A stretch of 64,000 bases of DNA from Bretschneidera sinensis (GCA_023935145.1 CM043699.1:146248536-146312535); one strand, 5' to 3'. Positions 1 to 11,333 are shown, counted from the first letter of the stretch. Notes: generated by a model not told the origin, from the letters alone. Translations and numbers: made by a program.

Positions 1-1735
1 AATATTTTATCATAATTTTGTAGATTTGTTTGATTAGGATTTTGCATTAATTAGATTGCACTGAAATTGTACGAAAGTATAGTTTTCTACTGAGAATTCG
101 AAAGCACCAAACCAACTCCAGTAGGGTCGGTCGATTCTTTACTGTGGCCAACCGACCCTAGCCTTGGACTGGTCAGGTCCTGTCTAGACCCGATTGGTTG
201 ACCTAAACGTGATTTTTTTGCTTTCGCTTTATTTCGTTCCTTTCCGATTTTCTTGTTTATTTCTCTACTACACTAACATGTTTTCTCTGTTTTCTTTTAG
301 TTAAACCTATCGTTTTAAATTATTTCCCTTTAGTTGTTCATATTTTAATTTAATTACCATGCATGATTATATCTCTTGGGTGAAAAGCAACTAACTCGAA
401 ACCTCATTTGTTCTTGAGAGGACAAAGCTATCCAACTTTGGATTTGGATCCGTAATCTCTTATGCATGCACGGTTTTCTTTTAATTGTGATGTTGTGAAA
501 TAATTGTTGTTTGCCAACTTATATGATTAAATTGTTATTGCATGTGATGAATGTTAGTGTGTAGCATAAATAATCATATTTCATTATCAAGCATTTTCCA
601 AAGAACACAAGGGTTAGATTTTTACCTAAGCGAGAGGGGATGCTTTAATTCATTTTCCTCTCGTACCTCAATCTCTTGTCTCGAATCTCTCACAGACCAA
701 TGATAATGGATTTTGGTCCCCTTTAAGGTCAAATGGCTACTCCAAAATTACATGTTGTCCTCACTTTGTGCTTGGATGGAATGTCCCTCGGTAAGGCCTA
801 ACGCCATAAACAGTGAAGCAATTGCTAGATGTCTAACACTTAAAAGTGTGCCTATGATGAATACTTCCTTACCACTTAGAAAGAGTTATGTTAGACCTAG
901 TAGGCGTTACCCTTTTCATATGCTAACTCACTTTGATCCATACCCTCTCTTATTCATCCTTCCTTTAAGGGAATGGCCTTTGGTATTAAGCTCAGAGTTG
1001 TGGGGTATAGTGGAAAGGTGTGGTACCTATAGTTGGCAACTTCACTTGTGAGATTGAACCTCAATGTGTTCTTGAAAAAATAATTAAAAATTAAATTAGA
1101 TTATTTTTTTCCTAAACTTCCCTTGTACACTTACTCTTATCTTTCTCTGCTTAGACATAATAGGTTCTATTACCCACCGGTATCTTAAGTTCGAAGGGAG
1201 CACAAACCATTTTCCCTTGAAGACCCAGGTACTTTAGCTGCTGCTACCCTCACCACATCAACTCATCTTCAGAGGCTAAATCCCATCATCAAGCCTAAGG
1301 ACGTCCTCATCTTTAGTTCATAGTGAGGTCGATCTCATTGGTTTGAGGGCTTCTCTCCTTAGCCCTCTTTCTTCAATCGGAGGGATGCGGAGGGGGAGTG
1401 GAAGCAGGAGCAACTCAATGAGGATTTTCTAAAGAAGACAACCCTTCTCGGCCACAATTCGTAGAAGAAGGCTTATGTCATTAAAAATATGGTCAAAGGA
1501 TAAATAATAAATATTATCGACGAAAAGTAAGTGTGACGAAAAATGCAAAATAAAAATTCACAAGTGTTGACAAGATGACTACCAGAAGTAGCCCAACTCA
1601 GATCTACTTTATCAATACATCCTCATTCATCAACTCGAAGGTAGAGATAGGTTTCTCAAACATCATTTGAATCAAGTCTTCCTCTTCCTTGGTAGTAAGA
1701 GGAAGATCTTTTTGGAAGTCAAAGATACCAAACTT
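1..1735. other. No gene seen; probable interior of a degraded LTR retrotransposon
   Basis: I see no credible coding region here. Open frames are short and resemble no family I know. Because the stretch runs directly into an antisense gypsy-type ORF, a tandem array and an LTR, it is most likely more of the same element, but nothing in the sequence itself proves that. Confidence 0.3.
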
Positions 1736-2258
1736 CTACTCTCTCTGTACCGATAAGAGGTGCTCATGGAAAACATAAAAGAACCGCGTCTTCCACCCAT
1801 AGATTGATGGCATACCAAGCAAAACATTTCTTCCCTTCCTCAAAGATAAGGTGTACCACCTTGTATCCTGAAGTTTCTTGATGACATAGAAGCTCCGAAA
1901 TAGATTCATCAATAAGGGGACACCTCGATCATATCTTTGATGACTGACGAAGAAGCCAATCAACATCTTTATTGAGTTTGAAAGCAGTTGATTAGTGCTA
2001 ATGTGAAAGAAATTTAACACTTTAGTAACCTCCGAGTCAAGAGAAAGGGAAAAAACCCCTTGAAGGCATCCTCGTAGAAGCACATCTCATACGAGAATCC
2101 TCCTTGGATTGGACGATACATCCTCTCCTTTGGTGTAGGATGATCTCGTACTTATCAATGATGCAGTATTTGTTGCGAAACGATTCCAGTGACATATCTG
2201 TTAGATTGCATAGTTCATCGTCCACCGTGTAATGGAATCGGTCGTGACCATGCGACAT
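1736..2258 (-). pseudogene. Broken antisense ORF resembling the plant 'putative gypsy type transposon' domain
   Basis: Two overlapping minus-strand frames (2258-2037 and 2083-1736) together cover one protein domain, so at least one frameshift lies near 2040-2080. The order of features (an FRNKY start, then NQLLSNSIKMLIGFFV, a WYTLSLR segment and a final WKTRFFYV) matches, from memory, the Pfam 'putative gypsy type transposon' family (Transposase_28). This domain is common in accessory ORFs of plant Ty3/gypsy elements of the Tat group, often antisense to gag-pol. The LTR at 3538-3878 reads on the plus strand, so this ORF is antisense to its element. Its function is unknown. Confidence 0.55.
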
Positions 2259-2832
2259 CTTAGTGTAGACCTATTTAACGGGTGGACCATCTGCTCCTAT
2301 CTTTATGACCTTGGGTGGGGACCCAGTACGTCCACCTCATCTTTAGAAGACCCTAAACTAGGAAAATCACTAACTGTTTTGCCTAAGAAAGATAACTCTG
2401 GGGAGACTGCCTCCGGAGTTGAAGTACTGCTAATCCCCTAAAGGGAATTAACTTCTACTATGTTATCATTATCAAACATAACAAAATGAAATTTGAAAAG
2501 GAAGACGAGAAGAAAGTTTCTTATCGAGAAGAAAAGGAAGATGAAAAGAAACAAAAACGAGCATAAATGAAAGATAAAGTGAAGCAATGACGAGCAAACA
2601 AAATTTGGAGACGTTAGGACAAGCCAACAATAGCTCTAAGGAAACTTTTGACAAGGTGAGTAAAGTGTTGGATGTTTCCTCACCCTCCACTTATATAAAG
2701 TGCGAGGACATTTATTACGATGACACATCCCCTTTTGAGCATTGCAAAAGTCATATTGCAATTAATGTATACTTAGCAAAAATCCTACCTCCCATTCAGA
2801 AAAATACATAAGTATACAGGGATGACGCACTA

Positions 2833-3448
2833 CTTCACCTTGGACCTCCTCCAAAATCCGAAGACCGAGGTGAAGTGCGAAAAACGCTCTTCACCTCAAA
2901 CCTTCTCCAAAGTCCGAAGACTGAGGTAAAGTGTGAAGAATGCTCTTCACCTTGGACCTCCTCTAAAACATGAAGATCGAGGTGAATCACGAAAAATGCC
3001 ATTCACCTCGGACCTCCTCAAAAGTTCAAAGACTAAGTCGAAGTGCGAAAAATGTCCTTCACCTTGAACCTCCTTCGAAGTCCAAAAACATAGGTGAAAC
3101 ACGATGAACGCCCTTAACATTGGACCTCCTCCGAAGTTTGAAGATCGAGGTGAAGCGTGAAAAACACCCTTCACTTGGAACCTCATACGAATTTTGAAAA
3201 CCAAGATGAAGCACGAAAAACACCCGTCACCTTAGACCTCCTCTAAAGTCCAAAGACTGAGGTGAAGTGCGAAAAACGCTCTTCACCTCAGACCTCCTCC
3301 GAAGCCCCAAGACCAATGTAAAGCTCCAAAAGTAGCTCCTCATCTCAGACCTCGTACAAAGCCCGAAGATTGAGTTAAAGAACCAAAAGTAGCCCTCACC
3401 TCGGACCTCCCTCAAACTAGAGAACGATGAAAAGCACCAAAGATGGCC
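2833..3448. repeat. Tandem array, 11 units of 56 bp
   Basis: Units begin at 2833, 2889, 2945, 3001, 3057, 3113, 3169, 3225, 3281, 3337 and 3393, a constant 56-bp spacing. Each starts with a version of CTTCACCTCGGACCTCCTC and ends near GTGAAGTGCGAAAAACGC. Units differ at many positions but show no indels. The array lies between the antisense ORF and the LTR, a position where Tat-type gypsy elements are known to carry tandem repeats. Confidence 0.9.
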
Positions 3449-3537
3449 TCCACTCGACTCAACTCAAGGACGACCAGAAAGGCCTTTTCTCTACTTCCTT
3501 AGGCTAAATTTTCAATCCTAAAGTAGTGGGGAGTATA

Positions 3538-3878
3538 TGATGTGGGTTGAATATATCATCCTATCAAAATTTGACACATTGCAACCCTCAAGAGCACAAA
3601 GGTACTTACATTAAGGCCAAAATGGTAATTTCACCTAACCCAAGCTCTATAAATAAGAGCATTATTTATGGTAACTCATTCATTACACATCTTGCTCCTT
3701 CTGGTCATACTCGGAATTAAGTATATGAGAGCCCTCCTCAAAGTAAAACACTCTGGATCGACTTCTTTTTCAAGTACTTTAGACCAGATCAAATCAGACC
3801 CAACTTCCATATCCTACTGGATCTCAGCAGACAACCCGAACCGATCTGAATGGATGTGATCAATTTTCGACATTAACA
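3538..3878 (+). mobile_element. LTR of a Ty3/gypsy-like (Tat-like) retrotransposon, probably the 3' LTR
   Basis: The 341-bp segment starts TGATGTGGG and ends CATTAACA. It is preceded by a purine-rich tract (AAAGTAGTGGGGAGTATA) usable as a polypurine tract and contains a TATA-like CTATAAATAAG near 3648 in plus orientation. The partner LTR is not in the window, so the boundary rests on TG...CA ends and the tract only. Confidence 0.55.
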
Positions 3879-4089
3879 ATAAGTCATGCCAAAAATAAAG
3901 GATTTTCGTGTTGTGAGGAAGAATCAACCATTTCAAAGCCAACCAAATCCAGAAGATGACACAACTGGGATATTGTTATATTACATGTTAACTACCAATT
4001 TGATCCTGTCACGTCTATACTGTCTCGACATCCTATCCACTAGAAAAAAAAATGATAACAAGGTTCTCACGAATTGAAAAATAGGTCCA

Positions 4090-4133
<44 letters not shown>

Positions 4134-4465
4134 TATTAGATAGCACCACTAGCACCCAGCTACCTCTTAATTCTTTATTTATTTATTTATAAAGCACTTG
4201 AAATTGACACCCAATTTGAACATTCATATCAGTTTGAAAAGTTAATGGGTAACTTTTAAATAAGTTCATTGGTAATTTACAGTGTCAAACTTACAATTTT
4301 TTTTATCACTTGTAAATTTTCTTTTATAGATTATCATTTGTCAATGCGGATCAGTGTATGAGGTTGTTCATTTTGAATGAACAAGTTAGGAGGTCAAACA
4401 TCATTATTGACTTATAGTAAAATCTTTGGTGTGAAGCCAACATATATCACTATTTAAGTTCAGTA

Positions 4466-4503
<38 letters not shown>

Positions 4504-5063
4504 GCATTGTCTATAGATGTATGAAGAAGTTCCTGTGGGCACATAGTAGTTGGTTTTTTTTTACCTATTGTGGGTTTGATTAATTACATTATTTTAACAT
4601 AAAATCAACTTATATTTCAAAGGATGGATCGTGCAATGCACGCAGGGAAAGAAAGAGATAATTAAATAAAAATCATAGAGATGGTTGATTGAGAGAAAGA
4701 CGTTAATCAAATTAAACCAAGCGTAAACTAAAACGATGTGAGAAACCGTTGACCTCCAAAAACTTGCAGACAAAATACCCATACATAATCTAACATAAAA
4801 TAATACTAGGGTAAACTGTAATGTAATTCACATGTATTGCCTCATCCACCTCACTTTCCTTTTAAAAGCCCAAACACATCTGCCCCTAAATAAAACTCCA
4901 TCTCTCTGTCTCTCTCTCTCATCCGTTGACTTTTTAGAACTTTGGAAACCCCAAATGAACATCCCACCAAATAAGCATTTCCTTTTGCCATTTCAAAGCC
5001 ATGGCTAACCAAATTACCACTTGTATAATCTCCTGCTGTTCTCTTCATTAATGCTAAAAGGAG
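3879..5063. other. Intergenic spacer upstream of the RING-H2 gene, with two microsatellites
   Basis: There is no gene. It holds an (AT)n run at 4092-4129 and a (GA)n run at 4471-4501. The last 200 bp are the likely promoter and 5' UTR of the ATL gene. Confidence 0.6.
4899..4921 (+). promoter_or_regulatory. CT-rich tract in the probable core promoter/5' UTR of the RING-H2 gene
   Basis: A pyrimidine patch (TCTCTCTGTCTCTCTCTCTC) lies about 145-165 bp before the ATG. Such Y-patches are frequent near plant transcription starts. No clear TATA box is tied to it, so its role is inferred. Confidence 0.25.
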
Positions 5064-5573
5064 ATGAATAACACAACAGACTCAAGCGGATTCCTTGGTT
5101 CTAACAATATCAGTGGTTTTGCCTATGGTATAGGAGTTTCTATAGGAATCCTTCTTCTTATCACAACAATCACTTTGGCCTCGTATTTTTGTACAAGGAG
5201 TTATACCCAACAACCAACAACACAACAAAGGACTACTACCCATCATGACGATCCTCAACATTTTGTGGTCGATGTGGGACTTGATGAGGCCACCATCAAG
5301 AGCTACCCAAAGCTGTTGTACTCTGAGGCCAACCTTCAGTCCAAGACAGACGACTCAACATCCACTTGCTGCTCTATATGTTTGGCGGATTACAAAGCCA
5401 CTGATATGCTAAGGTTGCTGCCTGATTGCAACCATCTGTTCCACCTCAAGTGTGTTGACCCTTGGTTGCGGCTGCACCCAACGTGTCCTGTCTGTAGAAG
5501 TGCATCGCCAATCCCAACACCCCTCTCTACTCCTCTGGCTGAGGTTGTTCCCTTAGCAACCAGGAGGGATTGA
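5064..5573 (+). CDS. ATL-family RING-H2 finger protein (ATL70/ATL71-like), probable membrane-anchored E3 ubiquitin ligase
   Basis: A 169-residue single-exon protein of the plant ATL type, which recruits E2 enzymes and ubiquitinates targets from a membrane. One membrane segment spans about residues 18-43 (FAYGIGVSIGILLLITTITL then ASYFC). The ATL 'GLD' signature is at 72-74. A C3H2C3 RING-H2 finger follows, with ligands C103, C106, C122, H124, H127, C130, C141 and C144, and the tryptophan expected before the last pair (W134). The tail after the RING is short, as in the ATL70-72 branch. The start is the first ATG of the frame and leaves a normal extracytoplasmic N-terminus. All zinc ligands are present and nothing looks damaged. 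A full-length ATL identity is firm; the exact paralogue is not. Confidence 0.93.
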   Translation: MNNTTDSSGFLGSNNISGFAYGIGVSIGILLLITTITLASYFCTRSYTQQPTTQQRTTTHHDDPQHFVVDVGLDEATIKSYPKLLYSEANLQSKTDDSTSTCCSICLADYKATDMLRLLPDCNHLFHLKCVDPWLRLHPTCPVCRSASPIPTPLSTPLAEVVPLATRRD

Positions 5574-5866
5574 TTGATCGATTGTTACAGCCTTGCAGGG
5601 AAGGAAAAGGGAAACATTCTTTTTGGGTTTTTTTTTTTTTTTTTTTCCCATCATATGTACACTGTAAAATTATCACATGTTGTTGGAGTTCCCTCCAATT
5701 CACATAGCTCCTTCCTATACATAGTGAAATTTCTTTATATATGTTATTAGTAATTCTTTAGTTGATGGAGTTTTGACTATGATGACTTTTAATCATATTT
5801 ACACATACATTATTATGCAGTATACCTTCAGGAATTGATTCACATAATGCTAAAAACATAAGCTGG
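5574..5866. other. 3' flank of the RING-H2 gene
   Basis: There is no gene. A run of about 20 T begins near 5627 and AT-rich sequence follows; this is probably the 3' UTR and terminator region of the ATL gene. Confidence 0.5.
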
Positions 5867-5967
5867 GTACGCTTAATTAATAATATGTAATGGAATCAAA
5901 AATAAATTTAATTAAGTTTCAATTCAGTGTGATTTTGATTTCATTGCATATTATTAATTAAGCATAC
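5867..5967. mobile_element. Hairpin MITE, about 100 bp
   Basis: Arms 5867-5901 and 5933-5967 are inverted copies of about 35 bp (starting GTACGCTTAATTAATAATAT) with three mismatches, separated by 31 bp. Size and AT-rich arms fit a small non-autonomous DNA transposon. I could not fix a target duplication. Confidence 0.6.
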
Positions 5968-6454
5968 TAAACATGAGAAGAGCAATTAATTACGAGTCTG
6001 GCATGGACAAACAGTTTGAAAGTGGGGAAGGAAATTAATCAATCAAAAGGGATGAAATGAGGGAAACTAAATTTCAGTTGATTGAGTTTTGTTGTGAAGT
6101 AACATTAAAATTCAGCGAACTGACACCTTCGCCTTGGTCGACATGAGTTCCGAGCTGCTTGCTGATAGTGTTTGGGAAGTTTTTTGTGTAAACAAGGTTC
6201 ATGACTGATACATAGAGCAAAACCATTATTTGATAAAAACTGCATTTTATATTGCTTCTAGCTTTCTGTGATGTGGAAATTTATTTATATTACAGAATTT
6301 GACCAAAAAGATTGATATGGTTTTATTTTCTCTTCTTCACCTATGTGAGGTTTCGGTGGTAATTACCAACAGCTAGCCTAGCAATATTAAAATGGCATAG
6401 AAATTTCTGGTTACAATATTCAACGGGAACTAGCGTGCACGAGGTTGGACATTA

Positions 6455-6955
6455 ACAATTGTTAGGATTTTGGCTCAATTTTCACACAGAAAACTTTTAA
6501 TTGGTTTAAGAAAAGTTGTTTTATATTTTGTAGTTATTTGTTCTAGTAGGAATAATAATAATTTCCTATTAGATTGTTAATTGTACAAATAATAGTAATC
6601 TACTATGATGTTGTTATACAAGTAGTAGTAGTCTACTAGAGCTAGGATGAGAGCTTTGAGTGTACTGGGGTTTTGGGTTGTCAAGTAGAGATGTCACTTA
6701 CAACTAGAGCTAAGTTAAGAGCTTTTGTTGTATTGTGACTTTGGGGTGAGAGTTTGACAACTTTGCTCTTCCTAAAGTTGTAGTTGAAGATTAATAAAAT
6801 AGTAGAGTTGTTGGTGGATATACACAAGGAGGTTGTCGAACCATATTAATTATTAGTATTCTTACTCTTTATTTGTTTTGCCTATTTAATTGTTGTGGTT
6901 GTGTTTTTTGTCTAAATTTTGAGTAGGTAGATTTTAGAGGTAAAATCCCAACAAT
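6455..6955. mobile_element. Solo LTR (copia-like) with 5-bp target-site duplication
   Basis: A 491-bp segment (6460-6950) begins TGTTAGGATTTT and ends GTAAAATCCCA. It is flanked on both sides by ACAAT (6455-6459 and 6951-6955). Short inverted ends plus an intact 5-bp duplication and no internal retrotransposon domain indicate a solo LTR left by LTR-LTR recombination. Strand and superfamily are inferred from the TG/CA ends and size only. Confidence 0.65.
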
Positions 6956-7097
6956 AGGCTAAGGAAAAATGGTATAAATTCAGATAAAATATATATCCAG
7001 ATATTGACTAATTCCATGTAGCATAGCCTAATTAAACTTTATGTCACCATATGAAAACCTCCAAGGAGGGCATAAATAAATAAGATTTAAGAAATTA

Positions 7098-7285
7098 TTG
7101 CATCCTCTGTAAGAAAAGTTCTTGCCTAGCACAGGTACATGGCACAAGAGTTTATCTCACCATTGGATGGAATGAAAAGAAAGAGAAAAAGAGATATATT
7201 GCTTTAATCCAATGGTGAGATGGACCCTTGTGCCATGTATCTTTCATTAACTTGGGCTAGACAAGAATTTTTTTCCTCTGGAGTA
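7098..7285. mobile_element. MITE with long imperfect inverted repeats, about 190 bp
   Basis: The left arm (TTCTTGCCTAGCACAGGTAC then ATGGCACAAG and CTCACCATTGGAT) is repeated inverted at the right (ATCCAATGGTGAG, CTTGTGCCATGTAT, GGGCTAGACAAGAA). The two halves nearly cover the element, leaving a short A/G-rich centre. Exact ends are uncertain by a few bases. Confidence 0.6.
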
Positions 7286-7740
7286 TATCAGCTTGGCACA
7301 ATATAATGGTTCGTCCTACCAATTACCTCTTGACAACACAACGGTTGTGGACCCCATTATCTATTTTTAAATAAAATTAAAATAAAACTTTTGCGCCCAT
7401 TTTTTCTTCTTTCCTGCTAACGCACCACTCACATGCAATCCAATCTCTTCAACCTATTGAAAATTCTAAAAAAGTTTGAAATTATAAAATCACGTCTAAA
7501 TTCCCTCCAAGTGAAAGTTAAATTTTTTTATCATCAAACCTATGATATTTTCTCATCCTTTTCCCTATTCTCCTCCCTCCCAACTCTCTCTCTAATTGAT
7601 TGCTATTGCAAATCTAATTGGCATTTGGGAATCTGGTACTAGCTCTTCACTTTCTACCCCAACATATGTCTAGGCCTGTGTAGTAGTCTCTTATGTTTGC
7701 TTTGTATTGAGATATCAATGATGATAAAAGTATATATGGG

Positions 7741-8790
7741 TTTTATGTTACTATATGCAAGTAATTATGACTGTGAAACTAATATGGATACCATGTGTTT
7801 GATGAATTGACTTATTGTTTTTTTTACAAGTGAAAATTCTTGAGAAATAAGAAGTGGAAGAGTATTGTTAAAGCTCCAAGTTATGTATGTATATCTTCCT
7901 TGGGTTTGTCGACTTAAATTTTTATTTTTATAACAAAATGCTACAACATTCGGTTTATTCTTCTTTACTTATTCGGTGAGATTTTTTTTCGTTCTTTCCA
8001 TCTAATGGGTTGACAATTATTGCTTGCTTAGGTTGAATACTTGAATGCCTATTCTTTTTTATTAATTTCAAATATATACAATAAAGTAAAATTGTGAAAA
8101 TACTTCTTGTTTCTATACATGGAATAGTACTTGCTTTTGGCTTTGGTTAATTTATAGTGATAGTGTTCAATGTTTACACAGTCTAATGGGACCTGCTAAG
8201 AAAATTAAATGAAAATTAGAACAAGAAAAACAAAGCGAAATATGGCCAGACCAATATTTGAGTCTTTGAAGTGTCAGCTTCTATATTTTTTTAAGTTCAC
8301 TTAGTTTTTTTATGTTATTTTTTCTTGAATATAATGTCCTTAGAACAATTTCATCACTTATTTTAAGCATCATACATCATATGCTTTTTTCCTTAACTAG
8401 ATTTGAGCTTAGGAAACATTTTACATGTTTGCCAAGTTTTCCACTTATTATTTCTATTTGCTTAGTTTATTTATTTTAATTGTATAAAAATCCATTGAAC
8501 CAAATGCTTTTTCACTTAGATGGGGAAAACTTCAAACACCATGAAGACTATGACGATCATACATTGCATACAAATATCAAACAAATCGCAACTTCTTGTG
8601 CATATATTTCCATATTTTCTTTTAGATAGCAACTTATATGGTGGTTCAACATCGGTCACTTGCCTTCCCGCTCAAGTTGATTATTGTATCTACAAGGATA
8701 AGCTTTATCATTGTGTTAGCATTGGTGTTGCAATTTATCTTCATGGTTCTACAGTTACGAAAATGTTAACATTGGGATGAACCATTGTAG
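7741..8790. repeat. Left inverted arm of a degraded Mutator-like element
   Basis: From about 7741 to 8240 and again about 8664 to 8790 this sequence matches, in reverse complement, 22815-22281 followed by 12014-11930, with roughly 10% divergence by eye. The 8240-8664 part has no counterpart in the other arm, so one arm has a deletion or the other an insertion. Positions 8520-8780 form an open frame of no recognisable family. With the FAR1-domain remnant between the arms, I read the whole as an old Mutator-like element with long inverted repeats. The outer ends are not sharply defined and I found no target duplication. Confidence 0.55.
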
Positions 8791-9256
8791 CAAGCGGACT
8801 TCCTCATTGGAAAAAAATAAGAATTGTCCTTTAGCTAGCCAAGAAACTTGAAATATCTCTCTTGATGCGAACCAATCTTTCAGCCATCAAGCATTATTTT
8901 ACCCGCTCTTGGTCATTACCTTGGCATCAAATTCAACTATATATATAATGACACTATTTTATTCTTGCAATCTGTGAGCATTAAGGATATTCAATGTGCT
9001 TTAAGATATTGGGTTTCTTCTATGTTGATCACTTTCTAGTTGTTCTATGTTCTCTGATTTCAATTGTTAAGTCGTCTACTTTAGTGTGAGTTTGGTTTCT
9101 TTTTTTTTCACTTTTTCAAGCATGTTCTAAACTTGTTCTTTATCTATATTCATAATGTCATATATATGTATTGCTTCGGTATCGTAAAAAAATAGAGACA
9201 AAGTTAATAGGCCATCCAGTTTTACTTAAGCTAGACTCGTATCACTCTTAACTTTT

Positions 9257-10498
9257 TTTTTATCTGTAAATAAACATGTATTAAATGATCAAAAATGTAC
9301 AAAAGTATCACTGGGCATCCCCAGGAGATTTACAGTTGAGGCATGAACAAAAGACAAGAGGCCTAAGCCCAGACAATGAGCTATACAAGCCAACAAGCCA
9401 AAGAAACAAAACATAAAGCAAGCTGGCTTAAACATGCAGCCAGCAAAACCAACTAATCATAGAGCTTACAGGGGGCTGAACAGACCAGCAAGATTACAGG
9501 AACACAAACATACAAAACAGCAGGGCATACCCTAGGCAAACAGCAAATCCAAAAGGGGAGCAGCCTAAATCAGCAGCCTAAACTCAGGGCAGGCTGCATA
9601 GACACTTCTATAGATACCAATCTGGATCTTCTTCACTAAGCTAGCAGGTAAGGCAGGAGCTTTGTCAAATATCTTGGCATTTCTTGCCAGCCATATATGG
9701 TAGACAGTAGATGCAAGGGCTGTCTTTCTGGCAACTGCAAGAAGGCCAGTGCCTTTGACTTTCAAAGTCCATCTGATAGCACTCTCAATGGTACTCATAT
9801 GCCTTCTACTACCCAGCCAGAGGTTTATGCTGTTCCAGACCTCCTTACTGATTCTATAGGAGAAGAAGAGGTGGTCCTTAGTCTCATTCTGTTCAGTACA
9901 TAGGGGGCATAGCTTGTCATTCTCTTCAAGGTGGAGCTTGTCTTTAGTGAGCAGTCTATCCCTAACAGCCAGCCAAAGAATGAAAGATTGTTTAGGAGGG
10001 CAGTGGCTGTTCCAGACCAGGGAAGCCCAACTGACCATGCTGCCTTTCTGCCTCATATCATTGTACACTTTCTTGATACTTAGCTCATCATGCAGCCTCC
10101 ATTCCATAATCTTATTGGTAGCTTGCTGTAGGCATGGTGGCTGGCCAACCATCTCATCTCTAATTTCCAGGATCTTCTTCCATAGTGGAGAGTCATCTTT
10201 GTTTGCCTTGATCTCCCATATAGATTTTTTAATAAGATAGTAGTGCTGGACCCATTGAATCCAAAGGGAGTCTCTCTTCATGTGGATATTCCATAGGACT
10301 CTTGTTAGGAGAGCCTTGTTCCAAGATTTGAGTTCTACCAACCCAAGACCCCCTTCTTTTTTAGGCTTACAAATGTCAGCCCAAGCAACAAGAGCTTTTC
10401 TCATTCCCCCATTCTTACCATTCCATAGGAAGGTTCTACATAACTTGATGATCTTATCCAGGATGTTTCCAGGGATGGGAAAGATGGCCAGCCAGAAA
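9257..10498 (-). mobile_element. 5'-truncated LINE (L1-type) with 14-bp target-site duplication
   Basis: The insertion is bounded by CACTCTTAACTTTT at 9243-9256 and again at 10499-10512. Read on the minus strand it starts inside a reverse-transcriptase ORF, runs through its stop codon, a ~300-nt 3' UTR and ends in a short A tail (T run at 9257-9261 on the plus strand). A 5' truncation, A tail and variable-length duplication are the marks of target-primed reverse transcription. It lies between the arms of the older Mutator-like element. Confidence 0.88.
9565..10497 (-). CDS. LINE reverse transcriptase, C-terminal part with zf-RVT domain (5'-truncated ORF)
   Basis: About 310 codons open to a stop at 9565. 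They begin in the post-RT 'thumb' region (IFPIPGNILDKII, then FLWNGKNGG and WADICKPKKEGGLGLVELKS), typical of plant non-LTR elements. A zinc-binding reverse-transcriptase domain (zf-RVT) follows: SWASLVWNSHCPPKQSFILW, then CPLCTEQNETKDHLFF with its Cys/His ligands. A conventional start at 10404 would miss the first 31 codons; the real ORF simply enters at the truncation point. No RT palm motif, endonuclease or 5' end is present, so the copy cannot be active, but the remaining frame has no lesion. Confidence 0.85.
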   Translation of the reverse strand, partial: FWLAIFPIPGNILDKIIKLCRTFLWNGKNGGMRKALVAWADICKPKKEGGLGLVELKSWNKALLTRVLWNIHMKRDSLWIQWVQHYYLIKKSIWEIKANKDDSPLWKKILEIRDEMVGQPPCLQQATNKIMEWRLHDELSIKKVYNDMRQKGSMVSWASLVWNSHCPPKQSFILWLAVRDRLLTKDKLHLEENDKLCPLCTEQNETKDHLFFSYRISKEVWNSINLWLGSRRHMSTIESAIRWTLKVKGTGLLAVARKTALASTVYHIWLARNAKIFDKAPALPASLVKKIQIGIYRSVYAACPEFRLLI

Positions 10499-10988
10499 CA
10501 CTCTTAACTTTTACTGCTCAAAAAACAAGCACTCCATGCATCATTAATGGTTAACCCTTGTGCTTTTTTGTTGAGAATGTCTTCACTTGAACATTTAAAT
10601 AAGCATTGACAATAATATTTATCAAGATCATACCAAACAAGTAAAATCACAATCAACAAACTGTTATAGAATATTCAAAGTTAGGGTTATGACCTTAAAC
10701 ATTTTACTACCCTTTACAAATTTTCATGCTCACAATCTATGCCCAACTTACAAATTTTCGAATATAATATCCATGCCTAACTTAAAAAATCTTCATTGTT
10801 TCAACTTGTAGGGTTAAACAAAATTTCTTAGTTGACTTCTGCAAGGTATAAGACATGGAATTAGTAAATAATATAAATATGCATGAAAAAATTTATGTGA
10901 GAGAAAGACATAGAAGCTTATACCAACTTACTTGGCTTAAATTTGTCATAAGATCAACTCTTTGCAACATAATTGTAAATGAAATACT

Positions 10989-11333
10989 TTAAGTACCAAA
11001 GTTTGTGCCATATGTAGAACACTGACCATCCTTCACCGTAAATCGTATCATTGTCTTGCACCCACATCTAATGTCCATCTTATTGTAAGTTCTTGTCTCA
11101 CAATGATCTGTATCAATCTTTAAACCTTTTTTTGAGCACATATAATCTTTTAAAAGAATAGTTATTGTCCCTACAAAATATCTACTCTTATTTTTTTTTA
11201 ACATTAAAATCTTTTTTAAAAGCATACTCATTGTACAAATTATATGATCTTTTTCACTAAATACTACTTTTCCAAGCAAATCATCTTTCACATTCTCATC
11301 AATATTCTCTTGAGATATAAATGATGGGTTCAA
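10989..11333 (-). pseudogene. Remnant of a FAR1-type DNA-binding domain from a Mutator-like transposase
   Basis: The 114-codon frame carries pieces of the FAR1 DNA-binding domain in order: LLGKVVFSEKD, then NKSRYFVGTITILLKDYMC with SKKGLKID, then ETRTYNKMDIRCGCKTMIRF and TVKDGQ. This domain, a WRKY-GCM1-type zinc finger, sits at the N-terminus of FAR1/FHY3 proteins and of the Mutator-like transposases they derive from. The segment between KD and NKSR does not fit the family, suggesting two compensating frameshifts, and the frame stops before the HNH end of the domain. No MULE transposase core follows. It supports classing the surrounding inverted-repeat structure as a Mutator-like element. 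Confidence 0.6.

Noticed and set aside
713..1051. 112-codon plus-strand frame at the left edge
   Set aside because: No recognisable retroelement or cellular domain and atypical composition; left unannotated.
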